DNA of 22,261 bases. Origin: JAKOUL01 sp035378845 (GTDB taxonomy: Bacteria; Dictyoglomota; Dictyoglomia; Dictyoglomales; Dictyoglomaceae). A program made the translations under genes and the position numbers. The DNA lies in NCBI GenBank assembly GCA_035378845.1, contig DAOSUP010000020.1, positions 1 to 22,261 of the forward strand, in the 5' to 3' direction. This document shows positions 1 to 7,425 of this stretch, piece by piece; position 1 is the first letter of the stretch, and every line of letters begins with the position of its first letter. The notes under the pieces were generated by a model that worked only from the letters and a program-made list of their open reading frames with translations, ran no database searches and was not told where the DNA came from.

Positions 1-653
1 ACAAATCCCTCAAGGTCATCTACTCTCCCTGTAAGATCTCCTAACGTCTCTTCCACTTTTTCCTGTACTGTAGCCTCAAACTTTTCTCCTATTACTGCTG
101 CAATCTGCTCTGGAGTTACCTCAACTTTCTCAAAAGATGCGATCTGCTCAGAAAGTTCATCTACTTTATCTTCTAAAGTGCTTACTCTAACATCAAGATC
201 TTCAAATGATGTAGCAATCATTGCCTCTACATCTTCTACACTAACTTTCTCCTCAATTGCTACCTCTAAGTTACTTACTCTACTGTCAAGATCTTCTAAA
301 ACCAGATTTAAGTCCTCAATATTTACTCCCATCATTTCAAGCTCTCCTGAAAGCTCCATTACAAGTTCTTTCAATTCTGCAATATCTTCTGCGGAAAGAG
401 CAATTTCCTCTAAATTGAATGTTTGAATTACTTTATATAACAATACTGCTGCTTGATATCTTGTAAGGTATAAATCTCCACCATAAGTATCTGGTCTGAT
501 CCCTGCAATTATCCCTAAATCTGAAAGAGCTTTTACTGCTTCTGCTGCCCAATGATTGCTGGGAATATCCTTGAACTTTGTTTGAACTTGAGCATAAGAA
601 ACACTAAATAGTAAAATCACCCCTAATAACACAGCCAAAAATTTTCTACTCAT
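1..653 (-). CDS. SLH-domain coiled-coil surface protein, C-terminus outside the window
   Basis: Starts at ATG 651-653 behind a strong ribosome site (GGGAGGG, 658-664) and runs off the left edge, so only about 217 residues are visible. Residues 1-21 are a signal peptide (basic MSRK, hydrophobic core, cleavage after SVSYA). Residues 27-76 form one S-layer homology domain (FKDIPSNHWA, then LGIIAGIRPD and YLTRYQAAVLL). From about residue 82 to the edge the sequence is acidic with heptad-like spacing (for example LEDLDSRVSNLEVAIEEKV), so it should be a long coiled coil. In Thermotogae, Negativicutes and related diderms, proteins with this order (Omp-alpha, OmpM) bind the cell-wall polymer through SLH and reach the outer membrane through the coil, often ending in an anchor or beta-barrel. 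That role is inferred because the C-terminus is missing. It has its own strong promoter and long leader, which suggests high expression. Confidence 0.85.
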   Translation of the reverse strand, partial: MSRKFLAVLLGVILLFSVSYAQVQTKFKDIPSNHWAAEAVKALSDLGIIAGIRPDTYGGDLYLTRYQAAVLLYKVIQTFNLEEIALSAEDIAELKELVMELSGELEMMGVNIEDLNLVLEDLDSRVSNLEVAIEEKVSVEDVEAMIATSFEDLDVRVSTLEDKVDELSEQIASFEKVEVTPEQIAAVIGEKFEATVQEKVEETLGDLTGRVDDLEGF

Positions 654-685
654 ACTACCCTCCCGTTCAATAAATTAATTTTTAG

Positions 686-724
686 AAAGAGCTTCCTTTA
701 CCTCAAATGAGGTAAAGAGCTTCC
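686..724 (-). repeat. Leader hairpin flanked by an 11-base direct repeat
   Basis: Positions 696-705 and 708-717 are perfect 10-base inverted arms (CTTTACCTCA / TGAGGTAAAG) with 2 bases between; as RNA this gives about 9 pairs and a 4-base loop. The same 11 bases (AAAGAGCTTCC on the plus strand) occur at 686-696 and 714-724, flanking and partly overlapping the arms. There is no T-tract after the stem, so it does not look like an intrinsic terminator. It lies about 45 bases upstream of the SLH start codon and could be an RNA control element or a protein-binding palindrome. Confidence 0.5.
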
Positions 725-779
725 CCTCTAATTCTCTCAAAGGTGAATTATTCCATAAAGAGTCAAAAGTTTTTTCTCT

Positions 780-793
780 AATCACCTCCCTTT
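780..793 (-). promoter_or_regulatory. Shine-Dalgarno-like element without a start codon, near the predicted mRNA 5' end
   Basis: The minus strand reads AAAGGGAGGTGATT, close to a full complement of the 3' end of 16S rRNA. No ATG, GTG or TTG follows at normal spacing (the next TTG is about 18 bases beyond GGAGG, and the only GTG overlaps the element itself). It lies roughly 11 bases from the predicted transcription start and about 130 bases upstream of the real start codon, which has its own ribosome site. This resembles the STAB-SD element in the cryIIIA leader of Bacillus thuringiensis, where 30S binding protects the mRNA 5' end. The role here is inferred. Confidence 0.5.
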
Positions 794-805
794 GAGAAAT
801 CTCAA
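792..805 (-). repeat. Short inverted repeat over the predicted transcription start of the SLH gene
   Basis: TTGAG and CTCAA arms flank a 4-base centre. The repeat covers the predicted +1 (near 804) and abuts the Shine-Dalgarno-like element. As RNA it could form a small 5'-terminal stem, and as DNA it could be an operator half-site pair. The stem is only 5 base pairs, so it may be chance. Confidence 0.35.
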
Positions 806-810
806 TTTAA

Positions 811-839
811 ATTATATTGCTAAAATAAATTCATGTCAA
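811..839 (-). promoter_or_regulatory. Perfect consensus sigma-70-type promoter for the SLH gene
   Basis: On the minus strand the -35 box TTGACA (834-839) and the -10 box TATAAT (811-816) match consensus exactly and are separated by 17 bases. Transcription should start near 804, giving a leader of about 150 bases before the SLH gene start at 653. The promoter begins only 13 bases after the proB stop codon. No terminator is visible between proB and this promoter, so read-through from proB is also possible. Confidence 0.85.
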
Positions 840-852
840 TATAAATAAGATT

Positions 853-1986
853 TTATGAATAATCAATCGTTAAAATCTCTTTATTTATTACAAGATTATT
901 TCTATGAATAACTTCCTCATAGGAATCTTCTCCTATGATACCCTTAATCTCTTCTGAAATTTTACCAATTATTTTTAAAAGATCAATACTATCATAATTT
1001 GAAATTCCTCTCCCTATTTCATTCCCATCTTCATCACAGATTAAAATAGTATCACCTTTGTAAAACTCTCCTTCTACTTTTTTAATGCCTACAGGAAGAA
1101 GACTTTTTCCTTTTAGTAATATGGCTTCCTTTGCTCCTTTATCTATGGTTATCTTACCTTCTGGTTTTGACATAAACAAAATCCAGTGTTTTTTTCTATT
1201 TTGAGGCTTCTGAACAGAATAAAATAGGGTTCCAATTTTTTCTCCTTTTAAAACTATTCTCTCAAGCACATTATCGGTATCAGCTTTTGCAAGTATCATA
1301 GGGATTCCCGCCTCGGTAACAATATGCGCAGCAGAAATTTTTGTATGCATTCCTCCAGTTCCTTTACCAGATCCTGCTAATCTCTCAATATCTTCAGTAA
1401 TTTTATAAACTTCTTCTATTAACTTAGCCTCAGGGGATTTATAAGGATCAGAAGAATATAATCCTTCTACATCGGAAAGAATAATCAAAAGATCAGCATT
1501 TACTGCACAAGCCACCTTAGCAGATAGAGTATCATTATCTCCTATCTTTATCTCTTCTACTGCTACCGTATCGTTTTCATTTATAATAGGAATAACCTTT
1601 TCATCTAAAAGGGTTTCAAAGGTTTGAGAAATATTAAGATATCTTCTTCTATCATACAAATCTTCAGCGGTAAGAAGAATTTGAGCAATGGGTTGTTTAA
1701 AAATTGAAAAAACTTGTGAATAATACTGCATTAATCTTACCTGTCCTACAGCAGAAAGAGCTTGCTTTGCAGGAAGATCTTTTCTTTTTGCCAATTTTAA
1801 TAGTATTTCTTTTCCAGATGCTATTGCTCCTGATGAAACTAATATGAGCTCTTTCCCTGACCTTATAACTTTTACACATTCCTCTGCCAAATGAAGCAGT
1901 TTTTCAGAGGAAGGAGCTCCTTTTTCATCAGTGATACTTGAAGTACCAACTTTTACTACTATCCTTTTGTACTTCTCTTTACTCAT
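853..1986 (-). CDS. proB: Glutamate 5-kinase with C-terminal PUA domain
   Basis: Catalyses ATP-dependent phosphorylation of glutamate to gamma-glutamyl phosphate, the first step of proline synthesis, in the cytoplasm. The 377 residues match the usual bacterial length. The amino-acid kinase domain shows the N-terminal phosphate loop (VVKVGTSS, 10-17), SSGAIASG (51-58), the glutamate-binding INENDTV (135-141), SDVEGLY (171-177) and GTGGMHTK (209-216). A PUA domain follows from about residue 277 to 355. The ATG at 1984-1986 overlaps the end of the DUF951 gene by 8 bases and has an upstream AAGGTGG. ProA, the usual partner, is not in the window, so this gene is separated from the rest of its pathway. 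It is last in the EF-G-like/DUF951/proB unit. Confidence 0.95.
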   Translation of the reverse strand: MSKEKYKRIVVKVGTSSITDEKGAPSSEKLLHLAEECVKVIRSGKELILVSSGAIASGKEILLKLAKRKDLPAKQALSAVGQVRLMQYYSQVFSIFKQPIAQILLTAEDLYDRRRYLNISQTFETLLDEKVIPIINENDTVAVEEIKIGDNDTLSAKVACAVNADLLIILSDVEGLYSSDPYKSPEAKLIEEVYKITEDIERLAGSGKGTGGMHTKISAAHIVTEAGIPMILAKADTDNVLERIVLKGEKIGTLFYSVQKPQNRKKHWILFMSKPEGKITIDKGAKEAILLKGKSLLPVGIKKVEGEFYKGDTILICDEDGNEIGRGISNYDSIDLLKIIGKISEEIKGIIGEDSYEEVIHRNNLVINKEILTIDYS

Positions 1987-2179
1987 CAGGAAGTACCACC
2001 TTACCTACTTTTTTAGCCTTTCTCCTCACCTCAAGTCTGGGTAGCATTAATATATGTCCACACTTCTCACATTTCATTTTAATATCTACACCTGAAAAAA
2101 GTACTATCCATCTATTACCACCACAAGGGTGCTTTTTAGGAAGTTCAAGAATATCTCCCACCTCAATTTTTTCAATCAT
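1979..2179 (-). CDS. DUF951 small zinc-ribbon-like protein
   Basis: A 66-residue protein with the DUF951 pattern: an N-terminal segment IEVGDILELPKKHPCGGNRW, then CEKCGH and a basic tail. Cysteines 19, 37 and 40, with nearby histidines, could hold a metal, but this is inferred. The family is widespread in Firmicutes and related phyla and has no established function; it is often beside translation or GTPase genes. Here the ATG shares an ATGA with the stop of the EF-G-like gene and its own end overlaps proB by 8 bases, so all three are probably translationally coupled. Confidence 0.85.
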   Translation of the reverse strand: MIEKIEVGDILELPKKHPCGGNRWIVLFSGVDIKMKCEKCGHILMLPRLEVRRKAKKVGKVVLPDE

Positions 2180-4263
2180 TCTTCCTCTTCTTCTATCTTA
2201 GGTTTAGCTTTGGCAATAATTTCTTCCTGAATCTTTGCAGGCATCTCTTCATAATGAGAAAACTTCATAGAATAAGAGCCTCTTCCTTGGGTTATAGATT
2301 TTAAAGTAGAAGAATATCTAAGCATTTCTGCAAGAGGTACCAAAGCTTTCACAACCTGTAATTTTCCAAGGGATTCTATTTGAGTAACTTTTCCTCTTCT
2401 TCCATTAAGATCACTTATTATGTCACCAGTATAAGCGTCAGGAGCAGTTATCTCTACTTCCATTATGGGCTCAAGTAAAACAGGCCTTGCATCTAAAAAT
2501 CCCTTTTTAAAGGCTTTTGATGCAGCAATCTTAAATGCCATATCAGAAGAGTCTACCTCATGATAAGATCCATCAAATAAGGTGACTCTTACATCTACAA
2601 TGGGAAAACCTGCTAAAACACCTTTCTCCATAGCTTCTCTTACACCTTTTTCTACAGCAGGGATATAGTTTTTTGGTACGACTCCTCCCACAATCTTATC
2701 AACAAATTCAAATCCTGCTCCACGAGGAAGAGGTTCCAATTCAAGCCATACATGTCCGTATTGTCCTCTACCACCAGTCTGCTTTTTAACTTTTCCCTCT
2801 GCCTTTGTACTTGCTCTAATAGTCTCTCTATATGCCACTTGAGGAGTACCTAAAGTAACATTAACCCCAAATTTTCTTTGCATTCTTTCAACTACAACCT
2901 CAAGGTGAGAATCCCCAAGTCCATAGATAAGTGTTTCATTAGTTTCCAAACTCCTCTGTACTCTTAAAGTGGGGTCTTCTTCTAAACTTTTTGCAATAGC
3001 AGAACTCATTCTATCCTCATCAGCACGGGACTTTGGTATCACTGCTACAGCAAAAACAGGCTCTGGAAATTCTACAGGGACAATTTTTATGGAGTTTTCT
3101 TTATCAGATAACGTATCATTAGTAGAAGTCTCCTTTAATTTTGTAACCACACCAATATCTCCTGCAACTATTTCTGTAGCATTTTCTTGATTTTTCCCTC
3201 TTTGATAGTAAACTCCTGCAATCTTCTCTTGAACACCCTTTGTAGTATTAAAAAGCACAGAATCAGACTTCAATACTCCTGAAAAGACACGGACAAAACT
3301 AATTTTCCCTACAAATGGATCTGCTGAAGTTTTAAAGACAAAAGCAATCAAATTATTATTTTCTCCGATAGAAAGAGATTTTGTCTCATTAGTTTTTACA
3401 TCTACAATTGGAATCGGAGCTCTCTCCTTAGGATTAGGGAAGAAAGATATGATTGAGTCAAGAAGTTTAGAAACCCCTATATTCTTAAAAGAGGAAACTG
3501 GAAAGATGGGATATATTCCTCTATTTTTAAAAGCATCTTTTAAAGTTTTAATAATAACTTCTTTCTCAATACTTTCTCCTTCTAAATATCTTTGAAGAAG
3601 TTCATCATCAAATTCAATAATAGCTTCAATTAGTTTCTGTCTATACTTTTCATAATCGGATAAAAGTTCCGATGGTATCTCAGATTCCACAGGTTCACCC
3701 TTTTCATTATTATAGATATAAGCCTTACCTTCAAGAAGATCCACTATACCTTTAAAGTTATCCTCTTTCCCAATAGGAATAAAAATAGGTAAAGCTTTAT
3801 TTCCAAACCTTTCTTGTACAATATTTACATTTTCAAAAAAGTCAGAATTTTCTCTATCAAGTTTATTAATTACAAATGCTACTGGTAATTTTTCTTCCTC
3901 TGCCATGCTCCATGCTCTCTCTGTTTGCACCTGAATTCCCGAAATAGCATCTATTACAATTAGCATACTATCAATAGCTCTTATGGCACTTCTCATTTCA
4001 CTTATAAAATCTGCATAACCAGGTGTATCTACTAAATTAATTTTTTTATTCTTCCATTCTAAAGGTAAGATTGAAAGACTCAAGGATATACCTCTTTTTA
4101 TTTCTTCAGGTTCAAAATCTGAAACTGTATTGCCGTTTTCTACTCTACCCATACGATCAATGACTTTCGCAGTGTAAAGAACAGCCTCTGCTAAAGTGGT
4201 TTTTCCAGCACTCCCATGCCCAAAAAATCCTACATTTCTTAAATCTTCAGTTACATATTTCAT
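2176..4263 (-). CDS. EF-G-like translational GTPase (second EF-G type)
   Basis: A 695-residue protein with full EF-G architecture: a G domain with P-loop GHGSAGKT (15-22), RGISL in switch I (58-62), DTPGYADF (79-86) and NKLD (133-136), then EF-G domains II to V including the GGRGQYGHVWLELEP stretch of domain IV. Canonical EF-G has GHIDAGKT and DTPGHVDF. Here the switch II histidine that activates the hydrolytic water is replaced by tyrosine (residue 83). This substitution is typical of EF-G-2 paralogues such as those of Thermus and mycobacteria, so it is probably not the main translocase and its exact role is uncertain. The C-terminus is an acidic run of glutamates. ATG at 4261-4263 follows AAGGAAAAA. 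The TGA overlaps the DUF951 start, and a candidate promoter lies in the gap upstream. Confidence 0.9.
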   Translation of the reverse strand: MKYVTEDLRNVGFFGHGSAGKTTLAEAVLYTAKVIDRMGRVENGNTVSDFEPEEIKRGISLSLSILPLEWKNKKINLVDTPGYADFISEMRSAIRAIDSMLIVIDAISGIQVQTERAWSMAEEEKLPVAFVINKLDRENSDFFENVNIVQERFGNKALPIFIPIGKEDNFKGIVDLLEGKAYIYNNEKGEPVESEIPSELLSDYEKYRQKLIEAIIEFDDELLQRYLEGESIEKEVIIKTLKDAFKNRGIYPIFPVSSFKNIGVSKLLDSIISFFPNPKERAPIPIVDVKTNETKSLSIGENNNLIAFVFKTSADPFVGKISFVRVFSGVLKSDSVLFNTTKGVQEKIAGVYYQRGKNQENATEIVAGDIGVVTKLKETSTNDTLSDKENSIKIVPVEFPEPVFAVAVIPKSRADEDRMSSAIAKSLEEDPTLRVQRSLETNETLIYGLGDSHLEVVVERMQRKFGVNVTLGTPQVAYRETIRASTKAEGKVKKQTGGRGQYGHVWLELEPLPRGAGFEFVDKIVGGVVPKNYIPAVEKGVREAMEKGVLAGFPIVDVRVTLFDGSYHEVDSSDMAFKIAASKAFKKGFLDARPVLLEPIMEVEITAPDAYTGDIISDLNGRRGKVTQIESLGKLQVVKALVPLAEMLRYSSTLKSITQGRGSYSMKFSHYEEMPAKIQEEIIAKAKPKIEEEEE

Positions 4264-4292
4264 TTTTTCCTTTTTACCCCCTTACTTTGTAA

Positions 4293-4312
4293 TTATTTAA
4301 AGCTTTTAATAA
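4293..4312. repeat. Imperfect 20-base palindrome over the predicted start site
   Basis: Plus-strand TTATTTAAAG and CTTTTAATAA are 10-base arms with no spacer and one mismatched pair, centred between 4302 and 4303. The palindrome covers the predicted +1 just downstream of the -10 box at 4315-4320, a usual position for a repressor operator. It is AT-rich, so chance is a real alternative. Confidence 0.3.
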
Positions 4313-4314
4313 GA

Positions 4315-4323
4315 ATTATATCA
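4315..4323 (-). promoter_or_regulatory. Candidate extended -10 promoter for the EF-G-like/DUF951/proB unit
   Basis: The 72-base gap between dut and the EF-G-like gene holds TGATATAAT on the minus strand: a perfect TATAAT (4315-4320) with the TGN extension. The -35 region at 17 bases (GACTTT) is poor, as is common for extended -10 promoters. Transcription would start near 4308, about 45 bases upstream of the EF-G-like start. Promoter activity is inferred; read-through from dut is also possible. Confidence 0.5.
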
Positions 4324-4335
4324 GAAAAACTTGTC

Positions 4336-4776
4336 TTAAAGTCCTGTACTTCCCAATCCATTTTCTCCCCTTTCAGTTTCAGGAAGTTCTTCTACCTCTT
4401 CCCAATCAATCTTAGAATAGGAAAGAATAAGAAATTGAGCTATTCTCATTCCTTTCTTTCCATAAAACACTTCTTTTGAAAAGTTAATAAGATTTACCAA
4501 AATCTCACCTCGGTAATCACTATCAATCAGCCCAGGAGTATTTAGGATTGTAATTCCATTCTTTGCAGAAAGACCGCTTCTTGGAAGAACAAAACCTAAA
4601 TATCCTTCAGGAATTGCAACTCTTATACCTGTAGGAACAATTATACCTCCTTCTATTTCACAAAAAGGATATAAAATAAAATCAATTCTGGAAGAGAGAT
4701 CTACTGCCACAGATCCAGAAGTAGCATATACAGGAAGCGAAATTTCTTTATCAATTCTCTCAATTAGTATCTTCAT
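4336..4776 (-). CDS. dut: Deoxyuridine 5'-triphosphate nucleotidohydrolase (dUTPase)
   Basis: Hydrolyses dUTP to dUMP and pyrophosphate, keeping uracil out of DNA and supplying dUMP for thymidylate. The 146 residues match the homotrimeric family, and all five motifs are present in order: I around 17-27 (YATSGSVAVDL), II at 65-74 (PRSGLSAKNG), III at 82-91 (GLIDSDYRGE, with the catalytic aspartate), IV at 111-115 (RIAQF) and V at 136-145 (RGENGLGSTG). Motif V has leucine where phenylalanine usually stacks on the uracil ring. The ATG at 4774-4776 directly follows the proS stop codon (TAAATG), so translation is probably coupled to proS. Confidence 0.95.
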   Translation of the reverse strand: MKILIERIDKEISLPVYATSGSVAVDLSSRIDFILYPFCEIEGGIIVPTGIRVAIPEGYLGFVLPRSGLSAKNGITILNTPGLIDSDYRGEILVNLINFSKEVFYGKKGMRIAQFLILSYSKIDWEEVEELPETERGENGLGSTGL

Positions 4777-6219
4777 TTAATAAGCTTTTGCAAACAGAAC
4801 TTTTATTTTTGTTTTCTTCCCACAAAGAATACATTTACCATCTTCTTCTTCCCAGTCTATAGGAATATTCCTTATGGTGGCTCCAGTCAACTCCTTTATT
4901 TTTAACTCACAGTCTCCATCTCCACACCAACTTGCCTTTACAAAACCCCTTTTAGTATCCATTATATCCTTAAAAGTATTAAAATCTTCTACCTCATAAG
5001 TTCTCTCTTCACGGAATTTCATAGCTTTATCAAAAAGTGATTTTTGAATATCTTTTAAAAGGTTAGATATTTCTTCCACCATAATTTCTCTTTTGATTGA
5101 TGTCTTAGTTCTCAAATCTCTTCTTGCCACAAAGATTTCATCCTTCTCAGCTTCTTTTGGACCTATTTCAAGTCTTATGGGTACTCCTCTCAATTCCCAT
5201 TCGTTAAACTTCCATCCAGGGGTGTGTTCCTCATCATTATCCACTTTTACTCTAAATTGTCTGCCAAGTACTTCATATATCTCATCTACATATCTATATA
5301 CTTTTTCCTTATCAGACTCATTTTTCCATATAGGAATTATCACTATCTGGTAAGGGGCTACCTTAGGAGGAAGAACAAGTCCATAATCATCTCCATGTGT
5401 CATAATCAATGCTCCAATAATTCTTGTGGAAAGTCCCCAACTGGTCTGCCAAACATATTTTCTCTCCCCATCTAAATCTTGAAACATTATATCAAAAGCT
5501 TTTGCAAAATGTTGCCCTAAGTTATGAGATGTTCCCGCTTGAAGAGCCCTTCCATCTTTAAGAAGCACTTCTATTGAATAAGTATGTAATGCCCCTGCAA
5601 ATTTCTCGTTTTCTGTTTTTTTCCCTGCAATTACAGGGATAGAAAGATCCTCTTCTACAAAATCTTTATAGACAGATAACATTTTTAAAGTCTCTTCTTC
5701 AGCCTCTTCCTTAGTCCTATGGGCAGTATGTCCTTCCTGCCATAAAAATTCAGTGGTTCTTAAAAATGGTCGCGTTTCTTTTTCCCATCTTACCACATTA
5801 GCCCATTGATTGATTAAAACAGGTAAATCCCGCCAAGATTGTATCCATTGAGCATACATACTACAGATTATAGATTCTGATGTAGGTCTTACAGCAAAAG
5901 GCTCTAAAAGATCTTCTCCTCCTCCCTTGGTTACCCAAGCAACCTCCGGAGAAAAACCCTCTACATGTTCTGCTTCTTTTTCAAGAAAACTCTTGGGAAT
6001 AAATAAAGGGAAATAAGCATTTTCATGTCCTGTATTCTTTATTCTTTCATCTAAAAGTCTCTGAATATTCTCCCAAATAGCATATCCATAAGGTCTAATA
6101 ACCATACAACCTTTTATAGGAGAATAATCAGCAAGCTTTGCCTTTAGAATTACATCAGTATACCACTTTGAAAAGTCTTCCTTTTGAGAGGTAATACTTT
6201 CTACAAATTTCTTTTCCAT
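4777..6219 (-). CDS. proS: Prolyl-tRNA synthetase, archaeal/eukaryotic type
   Basis: Charges tRNA-Pro with proline. At 480 residues it is the short form, lacking the editing insertion of the E. coli-type enzyme, and it has the C-terminal zinc-binding extension. Visible class II elements are the motif 2 region around FLRTTEFLWQEGHTAHRTKE and motif 3 near the GVPIRLEIGPKE stretch. The C-terminal domain has cysteines at 432, 437, 463 and 466 (CGDGDC and CILC) and ends in the conserved tyrosine (FAKAY). This type is found in archaea, Thermus and scattered bacteria. The ATG follows GGAGGGATTTAGAAG, 15 bases downstream of the DUF3084 gene, and the gene abuts dut. Confidence 0.95.
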   Translation of the reverse strand: MEKKFVESITSQKEDFSKWYTDVILKAKLADYSPIKGCMVIRPYGYAIWENIQRLLDERIKNTGHENAYFPLFIPKSFLEKEAEHVEGFSPEVAWVTKGGGEDLLEPFAVRPTSESIICSMYAQWIQSWRDLPVLINQWANVVRWEKETRPFLRTTEFLWQEGHTAHRTKEEAEEETLKMLSVYKDFVEEDLSIPVIAGKKTENEKFAGALHTYSIEVLLKDGRALQAGTSHNLGQHFAKAFDIMFQDLDGERKYVWQTSWGLSTRIIGALIMTHGDDYGLVLPPKVAPYQIVIIPIWKNESDKEKVYRYVDEIYEVLGRQFRVKVDNDEEHTPGWKFNEWELRGVPIRLEIGPKEAEKDEIFVARRDLRTKTSIKREIMVEEISNLLKDIQKSLFDKAMKFREERTYEVEDFNTFKDIMDTKRGFVKASWCGDGDCELKIKELTGATIRNIPIDWEEEDGKCILCGKKTKIKVLFAKAY

Positions 6220-6234
6220 TCTTCTAAATCCCTC

Positions 6235-7425
6235 CTAAAACTCAAGCCTTATCTTTAAAGGTCCACTGTTGTATGTGTCTTCCACTACTATTACTTTTAA
6301 AATTACTTTTTTATTCTCCTCTTTTATTCTATAAACTATATTGTAAAAATCTTCAAGAGAAATTTCCCCTACGGTATTAGATATGGGATCAGGTAATACC
6401 CCTTTCTCTTGAGCTATCTTATTTACATCTGCTAAGATGGTCAAAAGTTTCTCCTCAATTTTCTCTATACTTTCGCTACCATCTACAACTCTCAAAAGTA
6501 TCACATCCCCTGCGTTAAATATAAGTTTATATGGAACTATTTGTAAGTTGATAAGCACAGGCTCATCTTCAAAAATATTTGCTAAGGAAAAAACTCTAAT
6601 AAGTTTTTCTCCAGGAGAACTAATAGCATCCAGAAGTTTTGACCATTCTGTTTCTGGAATCCATATGTACCCTTTATCGGAACTACCTGCTCCTCTATTT
6701 ATAGCAATCCCTTCTACTAATGAAAGAAGGGACTTTGCTTCTTTTTGAGCTTCTTCATCTTTTAAACCACCTCTTGTAACAAAATTAAGTATAAGCTCTC
6801 CTCTCCTAAAGATCATTCCTTCCGTTCTTAAATTACTTATAGTGATATTTAAAAACTGTATTTCATCCATTAGACCAAGCTTTTCTTCTTCAAGAGTTTC
6901 TTTCTCTTTTTCTAAAATAGAAAGTTTCTTAGAAAGCTCATAAATAGATCTTTGATATTTTTCCCTATCTTTTAAAAGGGCTTCTTTTTCTTTTTGCAAA
7001 ATAGAAAGTTCTTGAGATAATTTTTTTCTATCTTCTTCCAGTTCTTTTAATTTAGCTTGATAAATTGCCAATTCTTTTATGGCTTTCTCTCTATCAATTT
7101 TTACATCTTCATATTTTTTAAGAATTTCAGAAAGTTCTTTCTCTTTAGACTCTATAGATGATTGTAAATCAGACATTTCCCCTTTTAACTTTTCCATACC
7201 AAAAAGAGCAATTCTCACGTTCTCAGAAAAAATAGAGAGAATTATAAGAGTAAAAACCATAATTAAAATACCAGTAATAACACTTATTATCCGAGAGGTA
7301 TACTTGGGTCTTAGATTGAATAGAGATAGTTTCTTTTTTCCCGCTTTTCTTCCTACATAGTCTCCTGCATAAGCAACTAAACCGCTTAAGAGCAAAAGTA
7401 CCAAAACTAATAGGTATCCTGACAT
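6235..7425 (-). CDS. DUF3084 membrane-anchored coiled-coil protein
   Basis: A 396-residue protein with two hydrophobic helices (about 1-20 and 45-68) separated by a short basic loop (GRKAGKKK), so the rest probably lies on one side of the membrane. Residues about 75-195 are a strongly charged coiled coil with repeated LSIL(Q/E)KEKE segments, followed by a C-terminal alpha/beta region of about 200 residues. The layout and N-terminus match DUF3084 proteins of cyanobacteria and several diderm phyla, which have no established function. The ATG overlaps the lptB stop by one base (TAATG), so the two are probably made together. A role in envelope assembly with LptB is inferred from this coupling only. 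Confidence 0.75.
   Translation of the reverse strand: MSGYLLVLVLLLLSGLVAYAGDYVGRKAGKKKLSLFNLRPKYTSRIISVITGILIMVFTLIILSIFSENVRIALFGMEKLKGEMSDLQSSIESKEKELSEILKKYEDVKIDREKAIKELAIYQAKLKELEEDRKKLSQELSILQKEKEALLKDREKYQRSIYELSKKLSILEKEKETLEEEKLGLMDEIQFLNITISNLRTEGMIFRRGELILNFVTRGGLKDEEAQKEAKSLLSLVEGIAINRGAGSSDKGYIWIPETEWSKLLDAISSPGEKLIRVFSLANIFEDEPVLINLQIVPYKLIFNAGDVILLRVVDGSESIEKIEEKLLTILADVNKIAQEKGVLPDPISNTVGEISLEDFYNIVYRIKEENKKVILKVIVVEDTYNSGPLKIRLEF

Noticed and set aside
178..426. Plus-strand 82-residue open frame rich in serine and threonine
   Set aside because: It is the exact antisense of the coiled-coil part of the SLH gene. Its composition is what a Glu/Leu/Asp-rich coding strand gives on the reverse, and it has no ribosome site.
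686..724. Leader hairpin considered as an intrinsic terminator of proB
   Set aside because: It lies downstream of a perfect promoter and upstream of the SLH start, and the stem is not followed by a run of T on the minus strand.
1697..1879. Minus-strand 60-residue frame inside proB
   Set aside because: It is an out-of-frame shadow within the well-supported proB gene.
6437..6748. Plus-strand 103-residue open frame opposite the DUF3084 gene
   Set aside because: It is the longest antisense frame in the window, but it has no domain pattern and no ribosome site; the opposite strand has a complete, coupled gene.
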